The notes beneath the pieces are model-generated. The model saw nothing but the letters and a program-made list of their open reading frames with translations, was not told where the DNA came from and ran no database searches. The translations under genes and the position numbers were made by a program. A DNA stretch of 64,000 nucleotides, taken from the NCBI RefSeq assembly GCF_018784445.1, contig NZ_WQOH01000004.1:340330-404329 (forward strand), written 5' to 3'. Below, one piece after another: positions 48,271 to 58,286 of this stretch. Position 1 is the first letter of the stretch. Every line of letters begins with the position of its first letter. This stretch comes from Gemmiger formicilis. GTDB taxonomy: Bacteria > Bacillota > Clostridia > Oscillospirales > Ruminococcaceae.

Positions 48271-48417
48271 AAAAGGCTTCCCCCCTGGGGGGAAGCTGCC
48301 CGCAAAGCGGGCTGATGAGGGGCAAGTTTGCCATGCCACCCTACAAAGCGAAACTTACGGCAAGGCCCCCCTCATCCGGCCTGCGGCAACCTTCCCCCAA
48401 AGGGGGAAGGCTTTTTC
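48271..48417. repeat. MITE-like element S1
   Basis: About 147 bases. Each end is a hairpin (AAAAGGCTTCCCCCC../..GGGGGAAGGCTTTTT), and the inner blocks GATGAGGGG and CCCCTCATC are inverted. In reverse complement it closely matches S2 at 53212-53367. There is no open frame. Both copies lie at 3' ends of genes, so they can also act as terminators. Confidence 0.8.
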
Positions 48418-48429
48418 GCTACATTTTAT

Positions 48430-48966
48430 TTACCGTCCAAACACGGAACTTAACCCGCTGAACAGATTCACGATGCTCTGCACCTGGGATTGCAGACTGT
48501 TCACGGTGTCCATCAGGGCGGGTAGCTGGGTCAGGGCGTTGTTCAGCGCGTCCACGTCGATTTTTTTCAACTGGTCGGTGATTTCCGGAAGGTCCTGCAT
48601 CATGGCGTCCAGCTCGCTCTGGTCCAGCGTGGCAAGGCTCGTGTTCACCGTGTCGGCCAGGTCGTTGACGCGGCTGCAGGCGTCCATGACGTTGTTGTAG
48701 GCAATGTTCATCCGCCAGCCGAAAAACGCCAGCGCCGCCAGAATCACGACCACCAGCACGACGCTTAAAATCATCCGTTTGCGCTGGTTGGCGATAATGC
48801 CGCGGTTCTGCCGGTCTTGCAGCTCCAGCTGGGCCTCAATGCGGTTCAGCTGGGCTTTCAGGTCGGCGGCATCCAGCTTGCCGTCACGGTTTTCATCGTT
48901 GGAGCGCGTCAAATCGTCCACGCGGGCTTTCAACTGCTCATCCATTTTGGCGTTTACGTTTTCCAT
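48430..48966 (-). CDS. single-pass membrane coiled-coil protein with EF-hand-like loop
   Basis: A 178-residue protein of unknown function. Residues ~1-65 are hydrophilic and helical. They contain DENRDGKLDAAD, a good match to a calcium-binding loop. A hydrophobic helix at ~66-86 (ILSVVLVVVILAALAFFGW) is followed by a predicted coiled coil of heptads (VDALNNALTQLPALMDTVNS). The Ca2+ site would be cytoplasmic if the orientation is as predicted. AAGGAGG precedes the ATG. It is not in an operon with the kinase downstream, because a repeat element lies between. Confidence 0.75.
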   Translation of the reverse strand: MENVNAKMDEQLKARVDDLTRSNDENRDGKLDAADLKAQLNRIEAQLELQDRQNRGIIANQRKRMILSVVLVVVILAALAFFGWRMNIAYNNVMDACSRVNDLADTVNTSLATLDQSELDAMMQDLPEITDQLKKIDVDALNNALTQLPALMDTVNSLQSQVQSIVNLFSGLSSVFGR

Positions 48967-48994
48967 GTGGGGGCCTCCTTTTTGGGGTGCTGTG

Positions 48995-49083
48995 GTGTGG
49001 GGGCCGGTCGTGCCCGGCCCGCGGCTGTATCGGCAGATGCTGCTTACGGGTAAGTTGAGGACCGGACATATCCGACCCCTACG
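48995..49083. repeat. palindromic intergenic element, copy P4
   Basis: GGGGGCCGGTCGTGCCCGGC starts it, GCGGCTGTATCGGCAG follows, and GGACCGGACATATCCGACCC closes it with CTACGG. It belongs to the same family as P1, P2 and P6. Confidence 0.7.
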
Positions 49084-49091
49084 GCTGGCAG

Positions 49092-50596
<1,505 letters not shown>

Positions 50597-50600
<4 letters not shown>

Positions 50601-51280
50601 AGCGTATCCGGGTCGAATTTGTACCCGATGCCCCATACGGTGGTGATGTATTTGCGGCAGGGGCCAAGGTGGCTGCGCAGCATTTTGACGTGGGTGTCCA
50701 CGGTGCGATCCTCGCCGTAATAGTCGTAGTTCCAGACCTTTTGCAAAATCTTCTCGCGGCTCAGGGCAATGCCCTTGTTGCTGACGAGGAACACCAGCAG
50801 GTCAAACTCCTTGGGGGTCAGCGGGGCCTCCTGCCCGGCTACTTTCACGCTGTGGCTGGCCGTGTCGATGTGCAGGTCGCCAAAGGTGTAGCTGCCGGAG
50901 TCCTCGGCCGGTTTGGGCATCGTGCGGGCCAGCACGGCCTTGACGCGGGCCACCAGCTCCCGCGGGGAGAAGGGCTTGACAACGTAATCGTCGGCACCGC
51001 TTTCCAGGCCGGCCAGCTTGTCGTACTCCTCACTGCGGGCGGTCAGCATGATGACCGGGGTCATGATCTTGCGGGTGCGCATCTCCCGCAGGCAGGTCAT
51101 GCCGTCCATAAACGGCATCATAATGTCCAAAATCACCAGGTCAATGCCGCCTTGGCTCAACGCACTGAGGGCAGCGGTACCGTCACCGGCTTCCTCGCAG
51201 GTGAAACCGGCATATTGCAGATGCTCACGGATGAGGTCACGGATACGCGGCTCATCGTCAACGATCAGAATTTTTGCCAT
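50597..51280 (-). CDS. OmpR-family response regulator
   Basis: A 227-residue regulator. The receiver reads ILIVDDEPRIRDLI, phospho-Asp in LVILDIMMPFMDG and Lys in YVVKPFSPREL. The winged helix reads LTPKEFDLLVFLVSNKGIAL, then DRTVDTHVKMLRSHL and TVWGIGYKF. ATG 51280 has AAGGAGG ahead. It is the first gene of the two-gene operon with the kinase. It resembles the broad RegX/PhoP-type group and I cannot assign a regulon. Confidence 0.92.
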
Positions 51281-51408
51281 GGGAAAAGACCTCCTTGCTG
51301 CTTTCTCCATTTCTATTTTACCACAATACAACGCAAGAGTGGAAGAATTGTGAAAAAATCGAAAAAAATTTACAAAAGTGTGATAGAATAGGAATATGAA
51401 ATCCCGAA

Positions 51409-51633
51409 ATGCAGGCGCGGTACTGGTTTGCCTTTGGCGATGCCGAGGATCACTACAAATACCGTGCCGTCGTCATGCAGGCTTACCCGGCCGGGCGGTT
51501 CCCGGTGTTTGCGGGGCATAACTATATGCAGTACCAGATACGCGACCCGCGGGGCTTTGCGGCCATGCTGGACAGCATTTTACAATATGACACCATTCCG
51601 GACCTGCCGATGGTGCGGCGCGAAAAATCGTAA
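51409..51633 (+). pseudogene. alpha/beta-hydrolase C-terminal remnant
   Basis: A 74-codon frame matches only the end of an alpha/beta hydrolase, YWFAFGDAEDHYKYRAVVMQ then FAGHNYMQYQIRDPRGFAAM, including the final catalytic His region. The nucleophile elbow and most of the fold are missing. There is no ribosome site at its ATG, and a nearby AGGAAT serves an unrelated out-of-frame ATG. It is probably left over from a deletion. Confidence 0.6.
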
Positions 51634-51700
51634 AATCTGCAAACGGCTGTTGCATTTTGCCGCGCGGCGCGGTACAATGGCGGCAGGAGAGTGACTACTT

Positions 51701-52552
51701 ATGAAAATCCTGTTTTGCATTGTGTTGATTTTGGTGCTGCTGGTGCTGTTCGCCGTCTGGCCGAATAAGCGCCGGGACGCCCTGCGTGCGCCGTTTGTGG
51801 GGCATAACTGTGCCCACCGCGGCTACTTTGGCAAGGATCAGCGCCCGCCGGAGAACAGCCTGCCCGCCTTTGCCGCCGCCGCGCAGAATGGCTACGGCAT
51901 CGAGCTGGATGTGCAGTTTACGTCGGACCGGCGGCTGGTGGTGTTCCACGATGACACGCTGGACCGCATGACCCCGGCCAAGGGCTTCGTACATGATATG
52001 GATTGGGCTGACTTCTCGGCACAGCCGCTGGCGGGCAGCAACGAGCACCCGCCGCTGTTTGCCGATATGCTGCGCACTGTGGCCGAAACAAACCCCGACA
52101 CGCCGTTGATCGTGGAGATCAAGAGCCGCGCCGAGTACAGCAAGACCTACCTGGAAGAGCTTTGCCGCGCCACGATCGCCGAGCTGAAAGCCTACCCCGG
52201 CCCCTACTGCATCGAGAGCTTTGACCCCCGCGTCGTGGGCATTGTGCGGCGGCAGGCTCCGGATATCCTGCGCGGCCAGCTGGCCGACAGCTACCAGAGC
52301 TACCGCAAGGATGGGACGCACGCCGTTCCGGCGTTTGCGTTCTCCCACCTGTTCGGCAACTTTCTGGGGCGGCCGGATTTCATCGCCTGGTGCCCTGCCA
52401 AGCGCAACTGGGCCGTGAAGCTCAATGCGGCCTTGGGCGCTATGATGGTCATGTGGACGGCCCTGCCCGAGCATGACACCGCCAAGCTGGAAGCGGAGAA
52501 CGACGCCGTTATCTTCCAGTGGTACGCGCCAAAGCAGAAATACCGGGAGTAA
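51701..52552 (+). CDS. glycerophosphodiester phosphodiesterase
   Basis: A 283-residue GDPD-family enzyme that hydrolyses glycerophosphodiesters to glycerol-3-phosphate and an alcohol. An N-terminal hydrophobic helix (ILFCIVLILVLLVLFAVWP) anchors it. The catalytic barrel has AHRGYFGKDQRPPENSLPAF, GIELDVQFTSDRRLVVFHDD and IVEIKSRAEY, giving the His pair and the Glu-x-Asp metal site. The C-terminal part ends VIFQWYAPKQKY. It is probably active at the membrane in lipid or teichoic acid turnover. Confidence 0.9.
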   Translation: MKILFCIVLILVLLVLFAVWPNKRRDALRAPFVGHNCAHRGYFGKDQRPPENSLPAFAAAAQNGYGIELDVQFTSDRRLVVFHDDTLDRMTPAKGFVHDMDWADFSAQPLAGSNEHPPLFADMLRTVAETNPDTPLIVEIKSRAEYSKTYLEELCRATIAELKAYPGPYCIESFDPRVVGIVRRQAPDILRGQLADSYQSYRKDGTHAVPAFAFSHLFGNFLGRPDFIAWCPAKRNWAVKLNAALGAMMVMWTALPEHDTAKLEAENDAVIFQWYAPKQKYRE

Positions 52553-52561
52553 CCGCTGTGC

Positions 52562-52601
52562 CGTAGGGGCGCATTCCATAGGTGCCCGCAATTCATGCAC
52601 G
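52562..52601. repeat. partial palindromic element, copy P5
   Basis: GTAGGGGCGCATTCCATAGG then TGCCCGC, the head of the P element without the rest. Identification rests on the first ~30 bases only. Confidence 0.4.
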
Positions 52602-52609
52602 ATAACCGC

Positions 52610-52668
52610 ATAAACGCCGCAGCCCCCGCATACATTGCATTGACAATGTGTGAGGGGGCTGCGTTTAT
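52610..52668 (+). promoter_or_regulatory. hairpin covering the ribosome site of the DUF4830 gene
   Basis: ATAAACGC..AGCCCCC (52610-52627, with a 3-base bulge) pairs with GGGGGCTGCGTTTAT (52654-52668). The Shine-Dalgarno GAGGGGG and the first two bases of the ATG fall in the stem. It could block translation unless opened, or it is a trace of a palindromic element. Confidence 0.5.
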
Positions 52669-53209
52669 GTTTTTATTTACTGTTACCAAACCGGGTCTGC
52701 GGCAGGCCGGGGCGCTGGCCCTGTGCGCGGTGTGCCTGTGCGGCACGGTGGCTGCGGCGGTGCATTTTACCGGCGGGGCGGTCACGGTGTCGGCTGCGGC
52801 GGTGCCGGGCATCGAGACGACCCAGGACATTGGCACCTACTTTACCGGCTACGGCTTTGACACCGACCTTGCCAGTGCCGCCGTGGACAAAGTGAAGATC
52901 CCCAAAAAGTGGGACGACAGTTTCACGGCGTTCAACCAGATCGTACAGGAAAGCGGCCTGGATCTGGCCGACTACAAGGGTAAAACGGTGGAAAAGTGGA
53001 CGGTGCTTTGCCCGCAGCTTTCCACCGGTGACCACGACACTTACTGCGTGCTGCTGGTCTACAAGGCCAAGGCCGTGGGGGCTTACCTGCTGCAAAAGCC
53101 GTCGGGTGAAGTGACGGGCCTTGTCACCGCCGCCAAAGCCAGCGCCGACGCCGCGTTGGAGGAAGGGGAGACCGTGGAAATTTCAGCAGATGCGTTCCCG
53201 GAGGATTAA
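52667..53209 (+). CDS. DUF4830-type exported protein
   Basis: A 180-residue protein with an N-terminal signal anchor (~8-35, GALALCAVCLCGTVAAAV) and one extracellular domain. This domain follows the DUF4830 pattern: TTQDIGTYFTGYGFD, KIPKKWDDSFTAFNQIVQES, GLDLADYKGKTVEKW and VLLVYKAKAVGAYL. The function of the family is unknown; it is frequent in clostridial envelope gene sets. ATG 52667 was chosen because GAGGGGG precedes it, though in-frame ATGs lie upstream. Confidence 0.75.
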   Translation: MFLFTVTKPGLRQAGALALCAVCLCGTVAAAVHFTGGAVTVSAAAVPGIETTQDIGTYFTGYGFDTDLASAAVDKVKIPKKWDDSFTAFNQIVQESGLDLADYKGKTVEKWTVLCPQLSTGDHDTYCVLLVYKAKAVGAYLLQKPSGEVTGLVTAAKASADAALEEGETVEISADAFPED

Positions 53210-53211
53210 AC

Positions 53212-53367
53212 AAAAAGCCTTCCCCCATCGGGGGAAGGTGGCCGAGCAAAGCGAGGCCGGATGAGGGGCGCGTTCGTCTTGCTACCCATTTAGAGGGCAA
53301 TATTGGCAATGCCGCCCCCCCATCAGTCCGTTTCGCGGACAGCTTCTCCCGCAGGAGAAGCCTTTTA
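53212..53367. repeat. MITE-like element S2
   Basis: About 156 bases with terminal hairpins (AAAAAGCCTTCCCCC../..GGAGAAGCCTTTT) and inner GGATGAGGGG and CCCCCATCAG blocks. It matches the reverse complement of S1 at 48271-48417. Its right end supplies the stop codon of the convergent membrane protein gene. Confidence 0.8.
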
Positions 53368-54657
53368 CGCATCTTCAAACATCCACTTCTCCCTCGGCAG
53401 TGCGAACACCGCACCGCACAGCAGCAGCACGGCGGGGTCGCTGGTCAGGTGGATGACCTGGCTCTCCATGTAGCCGTAGGCCAGCATCGTGACCAGGCAC
53501 GCCACAGTCTGCCACGCGCCGCGCCGGGCGTAGCCGTACAGGGCCGCCATCATCAGTGCGCAGACCAGAACGACCATGACCGGGCCGGTCAGGTAGAGCA
53601 GATACACAAAAATATTGTCCAGCGCGGGCCATTCCTGTAAGAATTGGCCCGCAATTTTTATGTCGAACATCCGGTAGGCCGCCCATGCCAGCGAAATGCG
53701 GCAGGTCAGCAGATCGTCGAGCTTTTTCAGCCAGCCGGGGCCGATATCGTTCGCCCACGGCCCGATTTTTACGACGAACAGCGGCAGAATATAGCTGACC
53801 GCCGCCAGCAACGGCACCAGCGCCGCACAGCCGCCAGCCGCCAGCCGCCCGACCGGGTGCGGGCTTTTGCGGGTGTACAGCTTGGCAAGCGCCAGCAGCA
53901 ACACCAATAAACACGTACACAGCGCTGACGAACGGCTCTTGGGCGCTACCATCAAAAACACGCCCACGGCGGCCAGACCGCCCAGCTCGACCCAGGTCAG
54001 CCGGGCGCGGCGCAGCAGCACCCAGGCCAGCAGCAGGCCGAGCACCACCCCGCCGAAGGTGTTGGGGTGGCCGTACCCGAACATGAGCCGGTAACTGCCG
54101 TCGCGCTCACTGGCGGCGTTGGGTGCAATGATGCCCGCAAAGTGCAGCACCTGCACCAGTGCCAGCGTGGGCACGCCGCTGGCCAAAAACGCTTTCATCA
54201 CACGGCGCAGCGGCACATCCTTGGCGGCCAGCAGCGTCACGCACAGGCCCAGCCACCAGATGTTCTGGCCGTTGAAATAGACCCACCGCGCCACAAAATA
54301 CAGCATACCGGCGCACAAAATGCTGCGGCCATTGTACTTTGTACCCAGTAAAATTTTTGCCCCGAAGCACAGGTAGATGACCCAGTCCAGCACCGGGGAG
54401 ACCCTAGTTTGCAGCCAGGGCCAGTTCTCCCGCGCCATGCTGTTGTTGAATACGACAAGGAACTCGTACACCATCACGCCAAGCAAAAACGCCCATGCAC
54501 CGTATTTTGGGCGCAAATCGCCGCCGCGCGGGGTGAACAGCAGCCGCTCGTCATTCCACCAGCTGGCAGGGGACAAGCGCCGCCGCACCACCGGGGCAAA
54601 ATCTATCACAGCCGCCGCCAGCAAAAGCAGCAGCAGCCCGTTTGCAAAACCAAACAA
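53365..54657 (-). CDS. O-antigen-polymerase-like polytopic membrane protein
   Basis: A 430-residue protein with about ten hydrophobic helices. The pattern of a large periplasmic-side loop with KIGPWANDIGPGWLKKLDDL, and the FGYGHPNTFGGVVLGLLLAW and MVAPKSRSSALCTCLL segments, resembles Wzy-type polysaccharide polymerases and O-antigen ligases. It could polymerise the repeat unit made by the glycosyltransferase cluster 9 kb away, but it is monocistronic here. Its stop codon lies in repeat S2. AGGAGG precedes the ATG. Confidence 0.75.
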   Translation of the reverse strand: MFGFANGLLLLLLAAAVIDFAPVVRRRLSPASWWNDERLLFTPRGGDLRPKYGAWAFLLGVMVYEFLVVFNNSMARENWPWLQTRVSPVLDWVIYLCFGAKILLGTKYNGRSILCAGMLYFVARWVYFNGQNIWWLGLCVTLLAAKDVPLRRVMKAFLASGVPTLALVQVLHFAGIIAPNAASERDGSYRLMFGYGHPNTFGGVVLGLLLAWVLLRRARLTWVELGGLAAVGVFLMVAPKSRSSALCTCLLVLLLALAKLYTRKSPHPVGRLAAGGCAALVPLLAAVSYILPLFVVKIGPWANDIGPGWLKKLDDLLTCRISLAWAAYRMFDIKIAGQFLQEWPALDNIFVYLLYLTGPVMVVLVCALMMAALYGYARRGAWQTVACLVTMLAYGYMESQVIHLTSDPAVLLLCGAVFALPREKWMFEDA

Positions 54658-54712
54658 AAGGGGATACCTCCTAATGTAGAACTAAAGTTATTATAAACAT
54701 TTCCCCCACGGT

Positions 54713-54741
54713 TTGACAACCCTTTTCCAGAATGTTATTCT
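54713..54741 (+). promoter_or_regulatory. promoter of the PAP2-lipoprotein operon
   Basis: TTGACA and TATTCT with a 17-base spacer, 34 bases before the PAP2 ATG (GGGAGGA site). Confidence 0.75.
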
Positions 54742-54775
54742 TATACTGTATTATTATTAGTGGGAGGATGCCCCT

Positions 54776-55315
54776 ATGAATGCTGAACAGTACCGCGCCG
54801 TTATCGGGTGGTTCAACGCCAGACCCGTCGCTAAAATGGCGCTGCGGGTCGTCAGCCGCGGCGCGGTGGCGCTGGTCTACCTGGGGTATCTCGGTATGCT
54901 GGCCTGGCTGGTCTGGCATCGCATGGGGCAGTTCTGGCCCGCGCTCGTCGTACCGGCGGCGGCGTTCCTGGTTGGGACGCTGGTGCGCAAGGCCATTGAC
55001 CGCCCGCGCCCCTACACAGCGTTGGGGTTCACGCCGCTTTTCCCCAAGGATAAGGCCGGGCAGAGTATGCCCAGCCGCCACTGCTTCTCGGCAGCGGCCA
55101 TCGCCGGGGCAGCGTGGTACGTGTTTCAGCCCTGGGGGCTGGCACTGGCTGTGCTGGCGGTGGTCATTGCGGTCTGCCGCGTCGTGACCGGGGTACACTA
55201 TGTCAGCGACGTGCTGGCGGGCCTGGCCTTCGGCACAGTGTTTTCCGTACTGGGCTGGAACGCCTTTGTACTTGCGGCGTCTGCCCTGGGGTTCTACGCC
55301 ATTATGCTTTTGTAA
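54776..55315 (+). CDS. PAP2-family lipid phosphatase
   Basis: A 179-residue membrane phosphatase with about five helices and the three PAP2 motifs: KAIDRPRPYTALGF, MPSRHCFSAAAIAG and CRVVTGVHYVSDVLAG. The catalytic His residues lie in motifs two and three. It probably dephosphorylates undecaprenyl pyrophosphate or phosphatidate at the outer face of the membrane, which would support surface polysaccharide and peptidoglycan synthesis. A lipoprotein gene follows after 13 bases. Confidence 0.9.
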   Translation: MNAEQYRAVIGWFNARPVAKMALRVVSRGAVALVYLGYLGMLAWLVWHRMGQFWPALVVPAAAFLVGTLVRKAIDRPRPYTALGFTPLFPKDKAGQSMPSRHCFSAAAIAGAAWYVFQPWGLALAVLAVVIAVCRVVTGVHYVSDVLAGLAFGTVFSVLGWNAFVLAASALGFYAIMLL

Positions 55316-55328
55316 AAGGAACGTAATT

Positions 55329-55943
55329 ATGAAAAAACTTGCTGCGGCCGCTTTGGCCGCTGTGACTGCGCTGGCTCTGACCGGGTGCAGCTTTCAGGAT
55401 GTGATGCTCTACCTTTACGGCGGCGACAGCTTTGTGAAAAGCGACGAGCCGGACTATGCACAGTGCGACGGCGGCAACGGCGTGACCGTTGTCTACGACC
55501 AGAACCAGTGGGAACAGCCGGTCATGGCGCAGGACGACACCCTGTCCCTGACGTCGGGCAATCAGCTGAGCTACACGGTGGTGCTGCTGCAAAAGACCGA
55601 CGCCTACACGGACTTTCTGACCCAGTCCGGCCAGGAACTGGAAGAAACCACCGGCACGGTCAAGTATGATTTTGGTTTTACTGTGCCCGATGCCGCTGTG
55701 GAGGCTGTGCGCTACGACTGCGGCAGCTATCAGACGATTTTTGCGCAGATCGACTACGACTGCGGTGAGACGGTCTATGTGACCGCCGCCGCCCGCACCA
55801 GCGACTATGAGCCGATTCTGGACCTTTTGCAGGATGTCTGGCCCACCGGCCATGCACCCGAAAACGCCCACACGGCCGACACCACGACCAATGCCGTGAC
55901 TGAGGAGGACGTGAGCGGCGGGAAAAGTAAAAGCTTGGCGTAA
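55329..55943 (+). CDS. lipoprotein of unknown function
   Basis: A 204-residue exported lipoprotein. It has a Lys-rich start, a hydrophobic stretch and the lipobox ALTGC (Cys 20). The mature part is acidic with several Tyr and Cys (DYAQCDGGNGVTVVYDQNQW, RYDCGSYQTIFAQIDYDCGE), so a disulfide is possible. The C-terminal ~35 residues are Thr/Asn-rich and probably unfolded. I recognise no family. It is co-transcribed with the PAP2 gene. Confidence 0.75.
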   Translation: MKKLAAAALAAVTALALTGCSFQDVMLYLYGGDSFVKSDEPDYAQCDGGNGVTVVYDQNQWEQPVMAQDDTLSLTSGNQLSYTVVLLQKTDAYTDFLTQSGQELEETTGTVKYDFGFTVPDAAVEAVRYDCGSYQTIFAQIDYDCGETVYVTAAARTSDYEPILDLLQDVWPTGHAPENAHTADTTTNAVTEEDVSGGKSKSLA

Positions 55944-55965
55944 AGGCAAAGCGACAAAGCCCGCG

Positions 55966-56035
55966 AAAAAAGCCTCCCCTCACAGGGGAGGCGGTCGGGC
56001 GATAGCGATGACCGGAAGGGCTTTGCCGCCTTCCC
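55966..56035. terminator. bidirectional terminator / hairpin repeat
   Basis: GCCTCCCCT and AGGGGAGGC form the first stem, and CGGTCGGGC../..GACCGG and AGGGCTTTGCC follow. A6 and T-rich flanks serve both convergent genes. It is loosely similar to the ends of S1 and S2. Confidence 0.6.
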
Positions 56036-56048
56036 GCAAAAACCAACT

Positions 56049-56669
56049 TTACCTTATAAAATTCGTCCGCTTATCATTCTCTGCCGTCGGGGCCACGATC
56101 CCCGCAGCCTTGCCAGCCTCGATGCACTTGAGCATCCACGCCATGTTGCGGCCCAGGTTGCGCATGATCTGCAAGCCTTCCTCGTCGGAGAGCACGTCCT
56201 CGGCCTTGCCGCCATGGACCATCGGCCAGTAGGTTGAGCTGATGAGCGGCATCTCAAAGAACTGCGGTACCTTCTCCATCGCTTCCAGTGCGGTGGTCGT
56301 ACCAGCGCGGCGGGCACTGGTGACGACTGCGGCAGGCTTGTGGCGCAGGTACTTCCCGCCGCTGATGGCCAGCCGGTGCATAAAGCCCAGCATACTGGCC
56401 GCCGCCGTGGCGTAATGTACCGGTGCGCCAAACACGATGCCGTCAGCCTTTTCCACCAGCGGCAGCACGTCGGCCACCGGCCCGCCAAAGACGCATTTGC
56501 CCACCTTGCCGCAGCCGCCGCAGCTTACACAGCCGCCCACCGGGGCCGCGCCGATGTGGAAGATCGTCGTTTCGATGCCCGCTTCGTTCAGCGTCTTGGC
56601 CACCTCGGCCAGTGCCGCGTTCGTGCAGCCGTTTTTGTGCGGGCTGCCGTTGATCAGTAGTACGTTCAT
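56049..56669 (-). CDS. flavodoxin-fold NADPH-dependent FMN reductase
   Basis: A 206-residue iron-sulfur flavoprotein-like reductase: NVLLINGSPHKNGCTNAALA (FMN phosphate loop), CVSCGGCGKVGKCVFGGPVA (Cys-rich segment) and FGAPVHYATAAASMLGFMHR. It is paralogous to the protein at 6770-7309 but ~27 residues longer and in a single-gene unit. The electron partner is unknown. ATG 56669 was chosen as the start of the first strand, with GGGGG ahead. Confidence 0.9.
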   Translation of the reverse strand: MNVLLINGSPHKNGCTNAALAEVAKTLNEAGIETTIFHIGAAPVGGCVSCGGCGKVGKCVFGGPVADVLPLVEKADGIVFGAPVHYATAAASMLGFMHRLAISGGKYLRHKPAAVVTSARRAGTTTALEAMEKVPQFFEMPLISSTYWPMVHGGKAEDVLSDEEGLQIMRNLGRNMAWMLKCIEAGKAAGIVAPTAENDKRTNFIR

Positions 56670-56705
56670 AGTCAATACCCCCATTTTTGATTTGCTCTGT
56701 ATACC

Positions 56706-56714
56706 ATTATAGCA
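56706..56714 (-). promoter_or_regulatory. extended -10 promoter of the reductase gene
   Basis: Minus strand TGCTATAAT, identical to the MarR gene's extended -10, 37 bases before the ATG. Confidence 0.6.
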
Positions 56715-56732
56715 TAGCACGCAAGCATTTGT

Positions 56733-56807
56733 GTAGGGGCGGCATATAGGCCGCCCGCGGCTTTCCGGCAGACGACCACTTGCGGGCCGCATATATGCGG
56801 CCCCTGC
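56733..56807. repeat. palindromic intergenic element, copy P6
   Basis: GTAGGGGCGGCATATAGGCC, then GCCCGCGGCTTTCCGGCAGA, and closing GGGCCGCATATATGCGGCCC. It is the best-formed copy of the P family, with palindromes at both ends. Confidence 0.75.
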
Positions 56808-56843
56808 TATGCTTAAACGAATCATTAAAGAAAGGTCCATCCC

Positions 56844-58262
56844 ATGCCCACTACCTGCCTGAATTTTACCAAAAAATGCGGTGGATGTCCGCTGCTGGCC
56901 ATGCCCTACCGGGAACAACTGGCCCAAAAGCAGGCCCGCCTGCAAGAACTGCTGGGCGGCTTTGCGCCGGTCAAGGCCGTGCAGGGCATGGCCGACCCGC
57001 TGCATTATCGCAACAAGGCTATCGCCAGCTTTGCTGCCCAGCACGGCAAGCTCGTCTGCGGCCTGTACGCCGAGGGCACGCACAAGGTCCTGCCCGGTGC
57101 GGACTGCCTGCTGCAGGAGGATATTTTGAACAAAACGCTGGCCGCTGTGCTGGACGCCGCCCGCACCTGCCGCTGGACCGCCTACGACGAGGACCGCGGC
57201 ACCGGGCTTTTGCGCCATACGGTGCTGCGCAGTTCCGCCGACGGCAAGGTGCTTGTCACACTGGTCACGCCCGGCCCCGAGCTGCCCGGCAGCAAGAATT
57301 TTTGCGCCGCGATGCGAAAAAAAGCGCCGTGGGTCGTCAGCATCGTGCAGAACATCAACCCTACCCGCACCAGCGCTGTGCTGGGCAATCGCGAAAAAAC
57401 GCTCTACGGCCCCGGCTTTGTGCTGGATACGCTGTGCGGCACGCAGTTTGCGATTTCCTCCCGCAGTTTTTACCAGGTCAACCGCACACAAACGGAAGTT
57501 CTGTACAAAAAGGCGTTGGAACTCGCCAAACTGACCGGCCGTGAGACAGTCGTTGATGCCTACTGCGGCATCGGAACGATCGGCCTGTGCGCTGCGCCGC
57601 AGGCAAAACAGGTCATCGGCGTCGAGCGCAATCCCGCCGCCGTGAAGGACGCCGCCGCCAATGCCCGCCGCAACAAAATCGCCAACGCCCACTTTGTCTG
57701 CGCCGATGCCACAGAATGGATGACGGCCGCCGCAGGCGAGGGCTTGCGCCCGGATGTGGTGTTCCTCGACCCGCCCCGCGCGGGCAGCACACCGGAGTGT
57801 ATCGCCGCCGTGAACAAGATGAAGCCGCGCCGTGTCGTCTACGTCAGCTGCGACCCCGAGACCCTGGCCCGCGACGTCGCCGCCTTCACCCGCCTGGGCT
57901 GGCGCGCCGCCAAATTCTGCCCGGTAGACCTCTTCCCCCAGACACGGCATGTGGAGACGGTTGTCTTGCTTTCCAAGGGCGAGGTCGACTCGAAAAAGAT
58001 TCGGGTTGAGTTCTCTTTGGAAGATATGGATATGTCCGAATTTCAGGATGGGGCAACCTACACCCAGATCAAAGACTATGTGCTGGAGCATAGCGGGTTA
58101 AAGGTATCCAATCTTTATATCTCACAGATTAAGAGGAAATGTGGGATTGAAGTTGGCAAGAATTACAATTTGCCGAAGTCCGAGGATTCCAGACAGCCAC
58201 AGTGCCCACCGGAAAAAGAGAAAGCGATCCGAGAAGCATTCAAATATTTTGGGATGATCTAA
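56844..58262 (+). CDS. rlmD: RlmD/RumA-type 23S rRNA (uracil-5-)-methyltransferase with extra C-terminal domain
   Basis: A 472-residue SAM-dependent methyltransferase that makes 5-methyluridine in 23S rRNA. Residues 1-380 are the enzyme: an N-terminal Cys cluster (CLNFTKKCGGCPLL), SAM site VDAYCGIGTIGLCAA, VFLDPPRAGSTPE, and catalytic Cys in YVSCDPETLARD. No TRAM domain is seen. From about residue 380 (base ~57975) an additional ~90-residue domain follows (SLEDMDMSEFQDGATYTQIK, YISQIKRKCGIEVGKNYNLP), in AT-richer DNA than the gene body. I have seen this tail on clostridial RumA proteins, often in mobile elements. ATG 56844 has AAAGG ahead. Confidence 0.88.
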   Translation: MPTTCLNFTKKCGGCPLLAMPYREQLAQKQARLQELLGGFAPVKAVQGMADPLHYRNKAIASFAAQHGKLVCGLYAEGTHKVLPGADCLLQEDILNKTLAAVLDAARTCRWTAYDEDRGTGLLRHTVLRSSADGKVLVTLVTPGPELPGSKNFCAAMRKKAPWVVSIVQNINPTRTSAVLGNREKTLYGPGFVLDTLCGTQFAISSRSFYQVNRTQTEVLYKKALELAKLTGRETVVDAYCGIGTIGLCAAPQAKQVIGVERNPAAVKDAAANARRNKIANAHFVCADATEWMTAAAGEGLRPDVVFLDPPRAGSTPECIAAVNKMKPRRVVYVSCDPETLARDVAAFTRLGWRAAKFCPVDLFPQTRHVETVVLLSKGEVDSKKIRVEFSLEDMDMSEFQDGATYTQIKDYVLEHSGLKVSNLYISQIKRKCGIEVGKNYNLPKSEDSRQPQCPPEKEKAIREAFKYFGMI

Positions 58263-58286
58263 CATCCTGCAAAATGGAGGTTTCTT

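Noticed and set aside
48430-48966. EF-hand-like loop considered as a dockerin (cellulosome part).
   Set aside because: There is only one loop, no duplicated segment, no signal peptide and a cytoplasmic position before the membrane helix.
56049-58091. A 680-residue reading that would fuse a Val/Gly-rich segment to the flavodoxin-like reductase.
   Set aside because: The extra N-terminal part lies opposite the methyltransferase gene and across a palindromic repeat and promoter. Only the part from 56669 looks like protein.
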